DNA of 35,621 nt from Bacteroidales bacterium (GCA_028710155.1 JAQUSR010000006.1:1-35621), one strand, 5' to 3'. Positions 22,024 to 31,047 are shown, counted from the first letter of the stretch. The notes: generated from the letters alone by a model not told the origin. Made by a program: numbers and translations.

Positions 22024-22548
22024 ATGAAAAATTATAAAGAAAAATTAGCACAAATCACCACTTTGATTTTTGATTACGATGGCGTAATGACAGATGCGTG
22101 TGTTTGGGCTTTACCTAGTGGCGAGATGTTGCGGAGATCGAATGTTCGTGATGGCTATGCGTTGCAACTTGCCGTCAAGATGGGTTATCACGTGGTGGTG
22201 CTTTCGGGCGGTCGTGGCGAGGGCATCGAAAGACGCTTGGAGACGCTACACATTCCGCATATCTACACCGGCGTATGCGACAAAGTGGCTACTTTTCAAG
22301 AGTTTCTCACGAGTTTCAAAATTTCGCCCGAAGAATGTCTTTTTATGGGAGACGATATTCCGGATTTTCCGGTGATGCAGTTAGTGGCGTTGGCATGCTG
22401 TCCGGCAGATGCTGTACAGGAAATCAAAGATGCGGCACATTACATTTCGCATCAGAAAGGCGGCGAAGGGTGTGTGCGCGATGTTATAGAGCAGGTGATG
22501 AAGGCGCAGGGACGTTGGATGATGGATCGCGATGCTCATTTGTGGTAA
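22024..22548 (+). CDS. HAD hydrolase, KdsC-like (3-deoxy-D-manno-octulosonate 8-phosphate phosphatase)
   Basis: LIFDYDGVMTDACVWALPSGEMLRRSNVRDGYALQLAVKMGYHVVVLSGG, CLFMGDDIPDFPVMQLVALACCPADAVQEIKDAAHYIS. Confidence 0.88.
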   Translation: MKNYKEKLAQITTLIFDYDGVMTDACVWALPSGEMLRRSNVRDGYALQLAVKMGYHVVVLSGGRGEGIERRLETLHIPHIYTGVCDKVATFQEFLTSFKISPEECLFMGDDIPDFPVMQLVALACCPADAVQEIKDAAHYISHQKGGEGCVRDVIEQVMKAQGRWMMDRDAHLW

Positions 22549-22594
22549 AAAATGAATCAAAAAACTAAAATAATAACACCCAAAACAAAATATT

Positions 22595-23395
22595 ATGGAA
22601 ATCAACAACGATTTAAAATTAGCTGTCATTATTGATGCCGAAAATGTTCCTAACAGCAATGTCAAAGGGCTGATGGAGGAAATTGCAAAATACGGTACAC
22701 CAACATTTAAAAGAATTTATGGCGATTGGACCAAACCCAATATCGTAGGATGGAAAACAGTGTTGCTCGAAAATGCCATCACGCCCATTCAACAATATAG
22801 TTACACTACCGGAAAAAATTCGTCTGATTCGGCGATGATTATTGATGCTATGGACATTTTATATACCGGAAAAGTGGATGGTTTTTGTATTGTATCCAGC
22901 GACAGCGATTTCACAAAATTAGCCATTCGTTTACGCGAATCGGGTATGAAAGTTTTCGGTTTTGGTGAACAAAAAACCCCGCAACCCTTTATCGCTGCCT
23001 GTGATAAATTTATCTATTTAGAGATTTTAAAAACCGAAGATATTGTAAAATCTTTGGAAGAAGTTGAACCCGTTGCCAAAAAACATTTTCTGTTACATCA
23101 AGTGGATAATCGAACTATTACATTGATTACCACATCTGTTAACGATGTTGCCGATGAAGACGGATGGGCTTTTTTGGGCGATATCGGTAATCTGCTTATC
23201 AAGAAAAAACCCGATTTCGATCCACGAAACTACGGTTTTGATAAACTGACGCCATTGGTTAAATCGTTGAAAAAGAATTTTGAAATTGAAGAGCGAGTAA
23301 CAGAAAACGCCAAAATTAAACATGTGTTTGTAAGAACAAAAAACAATAAGTCGAAAACAAACGCCAATAAAAAACGAAAAGCCGGTCCTCAATAA
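22595..23395 (+). CDS. NYN (PIN-like) domain protein with C-terminal OST-HTH/LOTUS-like domain
   Basis: LAVIIDAENVPNSNVKGLMEEIAKYG, KNSSDSAMIIDAMDILYTGKVDGFCIVSSDSDFTKLAIRLRESGMKVFGFGEQKTPQPFIAACDKFIY; C-terminal DEDGWAFLGDIGNLLIKKKPDFDPRNYGFDKLTPLVKSL (LOTUS). Confidence 0.87.
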   Translation: MEINNDLKLAVIIDAENVPNSNVKGLMEEIAKYGTPTFKRIYGDWTKPNIVGWKTVLLENAITPIQQYSYTTGKNSSDSAMIIDAMDILYTGKVDGFCIVSSDSDFTKLAIRLRESGMKVFGFGEQKTPQPFIAACDKFIYLEILKTEDIVKSLEEVEPVAKKHFLLHQVDNRTITLITTSVNDVADEDGWAFLGDIGNLLIKKKPDFDPRNYGFDKLTPLVKSLKKNFEIEERVTENAKIKHVFVRTKNNKSKTNANKKRKAGPQ

Positions 23396-23436
23396 AATTG
23401 TCAATTGCGCTGTTTACGTTTTTTCAAACTTAAAAA

Positions 23437-24693
23437 ATGAATATTCAAATCATTAATATCGGAGATGAATTGCTGATTGGACAAGTCATCAACAGCAATG
23501 CCGCTTTTATGAGCCAACAATTGTTGCAAAAAGGATTTTTTGTTGAAAAAACTATTGTCATTGGCGATAACGCCAAAGACATTCGACAAGCCATTGAAGA
23601 ATCGTTTCAAAGTGTGGATATTGTGATTTTAACGGGCGGATTGGGACCTACCAAAGACGACATCACCAAAAAAGTCATTGTCGATTATTTTCAAACAGAA
23701 TTAGTGATAGATACACCCACGTTGAATTTTATCTCGCAATTGCTGAAAAGCAGAAATGTTCCCATGAGCGACATTAATCGCCAACAGGCTGCTGTTCCCA
23801 AAAACGGTGTTGTGATTCCCAATATTTTAGGCACCGCTCCCGGAATTTGGATAGAACAACAGCAGAAAGTATTGATTGCCTTACCCGGAGTTCCTTTTGA
23901 GATGGAGCAATTGATGACTGCAGAAATCATTCCTCGATTGGAACAGAAATTTCATTCAACCGAACATTATCTTTGTAAAGTAATTCAACTCACAGGCATT
24001 GGTGAGAGCACGCTTTCCGATTTATTGGAATCTTGGGAATTACAGTTGCCTTCTCATATTTCGTTAGCATATCTGCCGCAACCCGGACTCATTCGTTTAC
24101 GATTGACAGGATGTAGCCAAAATGCAACCCGGTTGGAATTGGAAATGAACAATGAAACGGCAAAATTATCTCGCATTGCAGCTCCTTATATCGTTGCCTT
24201 CAACGATGATCCGTTAGAAAAAATCATCGGTCAATTATTGCTAAAAAATCATCAAACACTTTCAACAGCAGAAAGTTGTACGGGTGGATACATTGCTCAT
24301 CGGATCACCTCTATTTCGGGCAGCTCACAATATTTTAAAGGTTCTATCGTGTCGTATGCCAACGAAATTAAACAACACGTTTTAAATGTAAGTGAAACAG
24401 CGTTGACACAAATGGGAGCCGTCAGCGAAGAGGTGGTTAGACAAATGGCGGATAATGTTCGCAAAATGTTTCAAACCGATTTCTCTATTGCTGTTTCGGG
24501 TATTGCCGGTCCCGATGGCGGCACCAACGAAAAACCGGTAGGCACTGTTTGGATTGCCATAGCAACACCGAAAAAAACAATAAGTTTTAAATGCAATTTT
24601 GGTAATGCCGGTGGTCGGATGCGCATTATTCAACGAGCTGCCATTGCCACATTCGCCTCATTACTAAAGGAAATTCAAAACAACCGACATTAA
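23437..24693 (+). CDS. cinA: CinA family protein (MoCF/COG1058 domain + nicotinamide-nucleotide amidohydrolase domain)
   Basis: IINIGDELLIGQVINSNAAFMSQQL, ILTGGLGPTKDDITKKV, STAESCTGGYIAHRITSISGSSQYFKGSIVSYANEIKQHVL, VSGIAGPDGGTNEKPVGTVWIAIA. Confidence 0.94.
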   Translation: MNIQIINIGDELLIGQVINSNAAFMSQQLLQKGFFVEKTIVIGDNAKDIRQAIEESFQSVDIVILTGGLGPTKDDITKKVIVDYFQTELVIDTPTLNFISQLLKSRNVPMSDINRQQAAVPKNGVVIPNILGTAPGIWIEQQQKVLIALPGVPFEMEQLMTAEIIPRLEQKFHSTEHYLCKVIQLTGIGESTLSDLLESWELQLPSHISLAYLPQPGLIRLRLTGCSQNATRLELEMNNETAKLSRIAAPYIVAFNDDPLEKIIGQLLLKNHQTLSTAESCTGGYIAHRITSISGSSQYFKGSIVSYANEIKQHVLNVSETALTQMGAVSEEVVRQMADNVRKMFQTDFSIAVSGIAGPDGGTNEKPVGTVWIAIATPKKTISFKCNFGNAGGRMRIIQRAAIATFASLLKEIQNNRH

Positions 24694-24766
24694 TTGTTAT
24701 AATTTTTACGTAAAAATACCCTATAATTTTAAGTGATTTCCTGTAAATCATTTATTAGTAATATAT

Positions 24767-24774
24767 TACCTTTG
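24767..24774 (+). promoter_or_regulatory. Putative -7 element (TACCTTTG) upstream of the porin-DsrE-YeiH cluster
   Basis: Matches TAnnTTTG, 30 bp before the ATG at 24805; no clear -33 TTG was seen. Confidence 0.45.
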
Positions 24775-24804
24775 CACGTTTAAAAATTATAAAAAAAACA
24801 TTTT

Positions 24805-26127
24805 ATGAAAAGAATGAGACCTTTTTTTGCATGTTTGTGTTTATTTTTGATGAGTCAAGCGACTGCACAAGATTTTTCGTTAAGCGCCGAACTTCGTCCT
24901 CGCATGGAATATCGAGACGGTTATCAAAAACCGCTCACTACTGAAGAAAATCCCGCCTTGTTCATTTCCAACAGAACCCGTCTACGCTCCGATTTTGAAA
25001 GTAAATGGATTAACGCCCGTTTGACGATTCAAGATGCGCGCGTTTGGGGACAAGACGACATCAAATCGTCGAAAGTAGGACTGAATTTTTTTGAAGCATG
25101 GGCTGAATTAAACGTAGTGAAAAATTTTAGTTTTACCATTGGTCGTCAATCAATTATGTACGATTATAAACGGCTTTTTGATGTTTCTGACTGGACTTTG
25201 GAAGGAAAATCGCACGATTTGGCATTATTGAAATACAAAAACGACTCTTTACATCTATTCATTGACTTGGGTTTTGCCTACAACGCTACCGGCGAAAACA
25301 ACACACAAATGGTGTATGAAAATGACAAATTGTATCAATCGTTGGGCTTTTTGCATCTCGAAAAATCGTTTTGCAAAGCCTTCAAAGCCTCTGCCATATT
25401 TGTCGGAGAATCGTTTCAAAATCTTCAAACCGACTCGCTCGACAACACCTATATTGACGGACATTACGGACGATATACCGCCGGTGCCAACTTGGAGATG
25501 AAACACAAAGATATTCCCGTCAGTTTTATTCTTACAGGATATTATCAATTTGGACAAAGTATCAAAAAAACAGATTTTATTGACGAAAAAACGATACATC
25601 AAGATTTGCGTTCCTTTTTGTTGGCTGCAAAAGTTGATTATCAAATCATAAAACCGTTTGGAATTGGCGTTGGTGTCGATTATTATTCGGGTAGTGAGGT
25701 TGATGCTACGTCCGATAACACTTGGAACAAATTGTATGGCACCAATCATAGCTACAACGGTTCTATGGAATATTGGCGTAATACACCCAACGAAGGTTTG
25801 ATAGACCTTTACGGAGGTGTTAAAACCAAATTTTGTAAAAAAGTTTCAGCCGATTTGACGTATCATTATTTTATGACAGAAAAAAATATTCAAACAGCCG
25901 GAACAGAAGGAAAATCGTTGGGTTCTGAATTGGATTTGATCATCAAATACGATCTTATCAAATTTGTTCGTATAGAAGGTGGTTGGAGTACCTATTTTAA
26001 CTCAAAAAACACAAAATTGGTAAAAAATATTGCTGACGATACCAAAACGCGTTTTCAACAATGGGCGTATGTTTCGTTAAAGATTAATCCTCAATTGTTT
26101 AATACAAAAAATCACAAAAAGTCATAA
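24805..26127 (+). CDS. Alginate-export-family outer-membrane porin
   Basis: Signal peptide ending ATAQ; LSAELRPRMEYRDGY...NRTRLRSDFESKWINARLTIQDARVWGQ...NFSFTIGRQSIMYDYKRLFDVSDW, typical of alginate_exp barrels. Confidence 0.8.
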   Translation: MKRMRPFFACLCLFLMSQATAQDFSLSAELRPRMEYRDGYQKPLTTEENPALFISNRTRLRSDFESKWINARLTIQDARVWGQDDIKSSKVGLNFFEAWAELNVVKNFSFTIGRQSIMYDYKRLFDVSDWTLEGKSHDLALLKYKNDSLHLFIDLGFAYNATGENNTQMVYENDKLYQSLGFLHLEKSFCKAFKASAIFVGESFQNLQTDSLDNTYIDGHYGRYTAGANLEMKHKDIPVSFILTGYYQFGQSIKKTDFIDEKTIHQDLRSFLLAAKVDYQIIKPFGIGVGVDYYSGSEVDATSDNTWNKLYGTNHSYNGSMEYWRNTPNEGLIDLYGGVKTKFCKKVSADLTYHYFMTEKNIQTAGTEGKSLGSELDLIIKYDLIKFVRIEGGWSTYFNSKNTKLVKNIADDTKTRFQQWAYVSLKINPQLFNTKNHKKS

Positions 26128-26149
26128 ATCAATATTAATTTCTAATGTC

Positions 26150-26566
26150 ATGAAAAGAGTAGTTTTAATGATTGCCGTTTTATCCGTTCTTTTGGGCTGT
26201 AATTGCGAAAATAAAGAACCGAATGCCACCGAAATAGCCACTGCTACAAAAGTAGGTATTGTTATATCATCTAATGATGTGGAAACAGTTTGGAATGTGT
26301 TGCGATTAGCCAATTACTCAATGCAACAAGGCGATAGTGTCAGCATTTTTTTGTTGGGTAAAGGAGTGGAGTTGGACAGTTTGGTGACAGTGGAAACAAA
26401 ATTAGCGGAGCAAACTGACAAATTTTTAGATAACGGCGGCTCTATTTTGGGCTGTGGCACCTGCTTGAAAAGTCGTAACAACAACGAACCACAATTTTGT
26501 ACGATGTCGTCAATGGCAGATTTGTATGCTCTTATTAAAAAGAATGACAAGGTGTTGACCTTTTAG
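26150..26566 (+). CDS. DsrE/DsrF-like sulfur-relay fold lipoprotein
   Basis: Lipobox VLLGC; KVGIVISSNDVETVWNVLRLANYSMQQGDSVSIFLLGKGVELDSL...FLDNGGSILGCGTCLKSR...CTMSSMADLYALIKKNDKVLTF matches the DsrE family layout. Confidence 0.8.
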   Translation: MKRVVLMIAVLSVLLGCNCENKEPNATEIATATKVGIVISSNDVETVWNVLRLANYSMQQGDSVSIFLLGKGVELDSLVTVETKLAEQTDKFLDNGGSILGCGTCLKSRNNNEPQFCTMSSMADLYALIKKNDKVLTF

Positions 26567-26599
26567 AAAACAAATGTATTGAAAAGAAAAAATTATATA

Positions 26600-27883
26600 A
26601 TGAAAAAAATAAAATTTAACGAAGACTGGACAGCTACGATTATCGGGTTGATTATCATTATCTTTGCTGTTGCTTTATTATCACCGAGTTTTTCGGGAAT
26701 GGTGATTCAATGGCCAAAATTTTCGTGGGATAGTTGGCAAACGTTGCAAGAAAACGTGTTTTCCGGTATCAATTTGCTACGCATAGTAGGCGTTTTTGTA
26801 GCGTTTATGGTACTGGTTTTTTTAGCCGGATTGTTTGCTAATAAGCCCATTTCATCGATGATGAAAGTGTATCCCGTGATTTTTCTTTTGACGCTTTTTG
26901 CTTCGATCGTTTCAGGTAATAAAGTAATGAAAGAATGGGGCTTGGAGACAGTGATTTTCTGTTTGTTGCTCGGTTTGGTTATTAGCAACTGTTTCAAAAT
27001 ACCCACTTGGATTAAAGATTCGCTCACTTCGGAACTCTTTATCAAAATCGGATTAGTGATTTTGGGAACCACCATTTTATTTCAATCGATGATGAAAGCC
27101 GGCGTTTACGGACTGATTCAAGCTGTTGTAGTGATTTTTACCGTTTGGAATGTCTGTTTTTGGATTTGCAAGAAGATGAAAATTGACCGAGAGTTGTCGG
27201 TGATGCTCTCCAGCGCAGTGTCCATTTGCGGCGTTTCGGCTGCCATTGCCACCGCAGGAGCCATAAAAGGAGATAAAGCTAAATTGTCGTATGTGGTTTC
27301 GTTGGTGCTGATTGTTGCTGTTCCTATGATTCTTTTGTTGCCGGCAATTGCACATCTGTTTGGATTTTCGGAAACGTTGGCGGGAGCGTGGTTTGGCGGC
27401 ACTATCGATACAACTGGAGCCGTTGTTGCCAGTGGTGAATTTTACGGTGAAGAGGCGCTGAAAATCAGTACTATTGTCAAATCTTCCCAGAATGTGCTGT
27501 TGGGTATTGCCGCCTTTGCTATTTCGGTTTATTGGTCGGTAACAGGACAAGGCAGTCGCGAAGAAAAACCTTCCGGTAAAGTGATTTGGGAACGTTTTCC
27601 GAAATTTGTGTTGGGTTTCATTTTGGCATCGTTGATTTTCTCGTTTTGTTTCTCCGAACCAACGGTAGCTGCCACCAAAGTCATTTTGAAAAGTGTACAA
27701 GGTTTTTGGTTTGCATTGGCATTTACCTCTATCGGATTGGAAACCAACTTCAAAGCGTTGATTAACCAACAAAACCGCAAAGCCACCGGAGCCTTTTTAT
27801 TAGCACAAACCTTCAACATCTTCTTCACGCTGCTGATTGCTTGGCTGCTGTTTGAGGTGATTGGAAATGGATTGCAGGTGTAA
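26600..27883 (+). CDS. YeiH/UPF0324 family putative sulfate exporter
   Basis: Polytopic; GLVISNCFKIPTWIKDSLTSELFIKIGLVILGTTILF, SVMLSSAVSICGVSAAIATAGAIKGDK, AGAWFGGTIDTTGAVVASGEFYGEEALKISTIVKSSQNVLLG. ATG at 26600 preferred over the TTG at 26579. Confidence 0.88.
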   Translation: MKKIKFNEDWTATIIGLIIIIFAVALLSPSFSGMVIQWPKFSWDSWQTLQENVFSGINLLRIVGVFVAFMVLVFLAGLFANKPISSMMKVYPVIFLLTLFASIVSGNKVMKEWGLETVIFCLLLGLVISNCFKIPTWIKDSLTSELFIKIGLVILGTTILFQSMMKAGVYGLIQAVVVIFTVWNVCFWICKKMKIDRELSVMLSSAVSICGVSAAIATAGAIKGDKAKLSYVVSLVLIVAVPMILLLPAIAHLFGFSETLAGAWFGGTIDTTGAVVASGEFYGEEALKISTIVKSSQNVLLGIAAFAISVYWSVTGQGSREEKPSGKVIWERFPKFVLGFILASLIFSFCFSEPTVAATKVILKSVQGFWFALAFTSIGLETNFKALINQQNRKATGAFLLAQTFNIFFTLLIAWLLFEVIGNGLQV

Positions 27884-28079
27884 CAAATCATATTTTTTGT
27901 TGAACAATTTCGACAAAAATATAAAACCACCATCAAGCAAAATGCAAAACGTAAATATTTGATTTTGCAAGGAATTGAAAAAGAAACATTGCGCATAAAG
28001 CGGATAGCGTAATGATTCAAATAATAAACATAAAACGTCCTATTTATCAATATGGAACAGAAGGGATAATAAAAACATC

Positions 28080-28367
28080 ATGTCAACCAACGAAATAACG
28101 CTAAAAGAAGCCATTGAAAACTTTCTAAAAAACAGAAAGATGCAAGACGGTTTAATGGAAGCCCGAATTATTGATGCATGGCATCGCACCGTGGGTGGCT
28201 ACATTAGCTCCTATACGGAAAAAATTTTTGTGCGAGGTGATGTATTGTATGTAACGTTGGCTAACAATGCGTTACGTAACGAATTGTTCTATACGCGTTC
28301 CAAAATTGTCTATTCCATTAATGGTATGGTGGGAAAAAAAGCGTTGCGAGAAATTGTTTTTCGATAA
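28080..28367 (+). CDS. DUF721 (DciA-like) domain protein
   Basis: 95 aa; LKEAIENFLKNRKMQDGLMEARIIDAWHRTVGGYISSYTEKIFVRGDVLYVTLANNALRNELFYTRSKIVYSING. Confidence 0.82.
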   Translation: MSTNEITLKEAIENFLKNRKMQDGLMEARIIDAWHRTVGGYISSYTEKIFVRGDVLYVTLANNALRNELFYTRSKIVYSINGMVGKKALREIVFR

Positions 28368-28369
28368 TA

Positions 28370-28395
28370 AAACACCTTTTACTCTTTGGGTGTTT
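28370..28395. terminator. Hairpin between convergent DUF721 gene and lptC
   Basis: AAACACC...GGTGTTT 7-bp stem overlapping the lptC stop codon. Confidence 0.45.
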
Positions 28396-28957
28396 GAGCC
28401 TGATCTTCTTCTTGAACTGAAATTTCGCCACGCAATTTTTTGATTTTTCGTTGCGAAAAATCTTCTTCTGATTCAAAGCCGTCGCCCAATAAAATTTTAT
28501 CCGGCTCTGTGATTTTTACAAACACATTGGAATAAATTTTATGGGTGTTTTGATCCCAAATCAACTCTTCGGAATTGAGTGTAACACTATCTTTTAACGA
28601 ATGTACAACCACGTTTTTGTGGGCTTCCATTAGTTTTTTGTCGTCGTAAAAGATCCCGTATTCTGCAGTAATTGTTGATTCTATTTCAGTGCTGTCGCCA
28701 AAAAATTCGGCATAAAATCCTTGGGGCATTTCAATGTATTTTTCGGTAGTCTCATAGCTATTAATCACCGGACTGGTCAACCGCACCTTGACCATTCCCA
28801 ATTCGCTGTAAATTATTTCCCCTTCGTTGATATATTGTCCGGGAATGGTGTCGGGTAAGGTCAATCGTCTAATGTCTGCCATATCGTTTTTACACGATAT
28901 CAGCAACATCGCCAAACAGCCAATCCCCCAAAAAAGTACAACGATTTTTTTTATCAT
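28379..28957 (-). CDS. lptC: LPS export periplasmic protein LptC
   Basis: Lipobox-like MLLISC; IYSELGMVKVRLTSPVINSYE...EMPQGFYAEFFGDSTEIESTITAEYGIFYDDKKLMEAHKNVVVHSLKDSVTLNSEELIWDQNTHKIYSNVFVKITEPDKILLGDGFESEEDFSQ, characteristic LptC pattern. Confidence 0.88.
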   Translation of the reverse strand: MIKKIVVLFWGIGCLAMLLISCKNDMADIRRLTLPDTIPGQYINEGEIIYSELGMVKVRLTSPVINSYETTEKYIEMPQGFYAEFFGDSTEIESTITAEYGIFYDDKKLMEAHKNVVVHSLKDSVTLNSEELIWDQNTHKIYSNVFVKITEPDKILLGDGFESEEDFSQRKIKKLRGEISVQEEDQAQTPKE

Positions 28958-28980
28958 AATGTTTCCGCTAAAAAGCAGTG

Positions 28981-28988
28981 CAAAGGTA
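28981..28988 (-). promoter_or_regulatory. Putative -7 element of lptC (TACCTTTG on minus strand)
   Basis: CAAAGGTA on the plus strand, 24 bp upstream of the lptC start. Confidence 0.45.
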
Positions 28989-29033
28989 ATATTGTTTGAA
29001 AATAAACGCTTCTACTTGAAAAAATGCAACATT

Positions 29034-29687
29034 TTATCGAATTCTCCGCATCAACATAATGCCGTCTCGCAAGGGTAATAACACATTTTCAACGCGTTCG
29101 TCGTGTTGGATGAAGTTGTTAAATTCCTCAATTTTAACGGTTTTTGGATCATGATGCCCTGTTTGCAAAATTTTTTCACTCCACAACATATTGTCGGCAA
29201 TAATCACCGAACCGATATGAGTTTTTTGCATAATTTGCTCATAATAAAGTAGATTGTTTTCTTTGTCAGCATCCAAAAATACCATATCGAAACTTTCTGT
29301 TAATAAGGGAATCACCTTTTGTGCATCGTCAACAATGAAACGAATTTTGTGTTCTAAACCACTGCATGCAAAATATTTACGTGCTAAATGTTCAATTTCA
29401 ACATCATAATCAATAGTGGTGATTTTCCCGTTTTCGGGCAATCCCATTGCAATACATAAGGCAGAATATCCTGTAAATGTTCCAATTTCTAAAACGTTTT
29501 TAGGCTGAATCATTTGTGTGAGCATGGTTAAAAACCTGCCCTGAATAGGTCCGCTCAACATACGCGGTTTGGTGGTCTTGAGATGTGTTTCGCGAAACAA
29601 CTGTTGCAAAAACGATGGCTCCGGTGTCGTATGATTGATGATATACGACTCTAATTCAGCCGATTGAAAAGAATCATTCGTTGTCAT
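29034..29687 (-). CDS. Class I SAM-dependent O-methyltransferase
   Basis: GRFLTMLTQMIQPKNVLEIGTFTGYSALCIAMGLPENGKITTIDYD, DMVFLDADKENNLLYYEQIM, IADNMLWSEKI; O-methyltransferase family 3 pattern. Confidence 0.9.
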   Translation of the reverse strand: MTTNDSFQSAELESYIINHTTPEPSFLQQLFRETHLKTTKPRMLSGPIQGRFLTMLTQMIQPKNVLEIGTFTGYSALCIAMGLPENGKITTIDYDVEIEHLARKYFACSGLEHKIRFIVDDAQKVIPLLTESFDMVFLDADKENNLLYYEQIMQKTHIGSVIIADNMLWSEKILQTGHHDPKTVKIEEFNNFIQHDERVENVLLPLRDGIMLMRRIR

Positions 29688-30921
29688 CTGGTTTGTAAAT
29701 TAAAACATTCAAATTATTCATTTTCAAATAGTTTTCAGCTACTTGATGTATTGCATCCAGTGAAACAGTATTAATTTTTTCAAACACTTCCTTCATGCTC
29801 AATACTTTGTCGGTTTGTATCAACGAGCGACCAATGCTCAACATTTGATTCAATCCCGAATCGGAATCCAAAGCAATTTGTCCGCACATTTGTTCTTGCA
29901 TTTTTTGTAAAGTATTTTTTGTAATGGCGGGCAATTTATTTAATTCTCGTTCAATGATTGTCAAACATTTAGGTAGCGTTTGCGGATCAGTAGCAAGATA
30001 AATTTCAACAATGCCGATGTCGCTAAACGCTGAAAAATTAGATTCGTTGCTGTAGGTGTAACCGTGTTTCTCACGCAATGCCATATTCAATACCGAGTTC
30101 ATTGCACGTCCGCCGATATAATTGTTAAGTAACGACATTGCCCAAAAATCGTCCGCTGTAACACAGGGAGCCAATCCGCCTAAAACGCAATGCGATTGAT
30201 AAACCGGTTTAGATTGCGTTCGATTAAAAATTTTGGAAACAAATGGTTTTATGACTTCACCTTTGGATGCAATAGTCGCAGAACCATCAAAAAGTCGTTG
30301 CACTATTTTCCGAATTTCATCAAAATTTTTATTACCCACATAGCTGATAACCATCCTATCGGTGGCATAATTGCGATGGATAAAACGTAAAATATCGCTT
30401 TGTGAAAATTTTCGCACTTGTTCGGGTGTTCCTAAGATATTACGTCCAAAAGATTGATTTTTAAAAAGTTGTTCTTCAAAATCATCAAAAATAAATTCAT
30501 CGGGCGTGTCTAAATAGGTATTGATTTCATCAATCACCACCTCCTTCTCTTTTTCCACCTCTTTTTCGGGAAAAGTGGCGTGGAAAACGATGTCGCTCAT
30601 CAATTCCAAAGCAAGTTGACTATATTCTGCTAAAAAACTGGCATGAATCACCGTTTCTTCGCGTCCGGTATAAGCGTTCAACTCGCCGCCAAATCGCTCC
30701 AAACAATTAATGACAGCCACAGAACTGCGTTTTTCGGTGCCTTTAAAAAGCGTGTGTTCGATAAAATGAGCCAATCCTTGTTCCTGTTCCAACTCGTGAC
30801 GCGAACCGGCTGATATAAAAATTCCGGTATGTGCTACGGTTGTGTTCCATGGTAAATAAACCAAACGTAATCCGTTGGAAAATTGATGAATACGTATATT
30901 CTCTTCTTGAAAATTTTGCAA
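29674..30921 (-). CDS. M16 family zinc metallopeptidase
   Basis: Inverted zinc motif HFIEHTLFKGTEKRS, GGELNAYTGREETVIHASFL, downstream Glu region; full M16 layout of 415 aa. Confidence 0.93.
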   Translation of the reverse strand: MQNFQEENIRIHQFSNGLRLVYLPWNTTVAHTGIFISAGSRHELEQEQGLAHFIEHTLFKGTEKRSSVAVINCLERFGGELNAYTGREETVIHASFLAEYSQLALELMSDIVFHATFPEKEVEKEKEVVIDEINTYLDTPDEFIFDDFEEQLFKNQSFGRNILGTPEQVRKFSQSDILRFIHRNYATDRMVISYVGNKNFDEIRKIVQRLFDGSATIASKGEVIKPFVSKIFNRTQSKPVYQSHCVLGGLAPCVTADDFWAMSLLNNYIGGRAMNSVLNMALREKHGYTYSNESNFSAFSDIGIVEIYLATDPQTLPKCLTIIERELNKLPAITKNTLQKMQEQMCGQIALDSDSGLNQMLSIGRSLIQTDKVLSMKEVFEKINTVSLDAIHQVAENYLKMNNLNVLIYKPDDNE

Positions 30922-31047
30922 AATATTGTATATTTATAACGTATCATAACGAAAAAAAAATTAAAATATTTTTTTAGAAACAACGACTTTGCCATGACAT
31001 CTTTTTCATTCAACCCGAATTTCATTTTTTTGAATCTACTTTTTCAC

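Noticed and set aside
27077-27772. 231-aa minus-strand ORF opposite the YeiH gene
   Set aside because: Q/N/R/H-rich mirror of a hydrophobic membrane protein frame; no domain signature.
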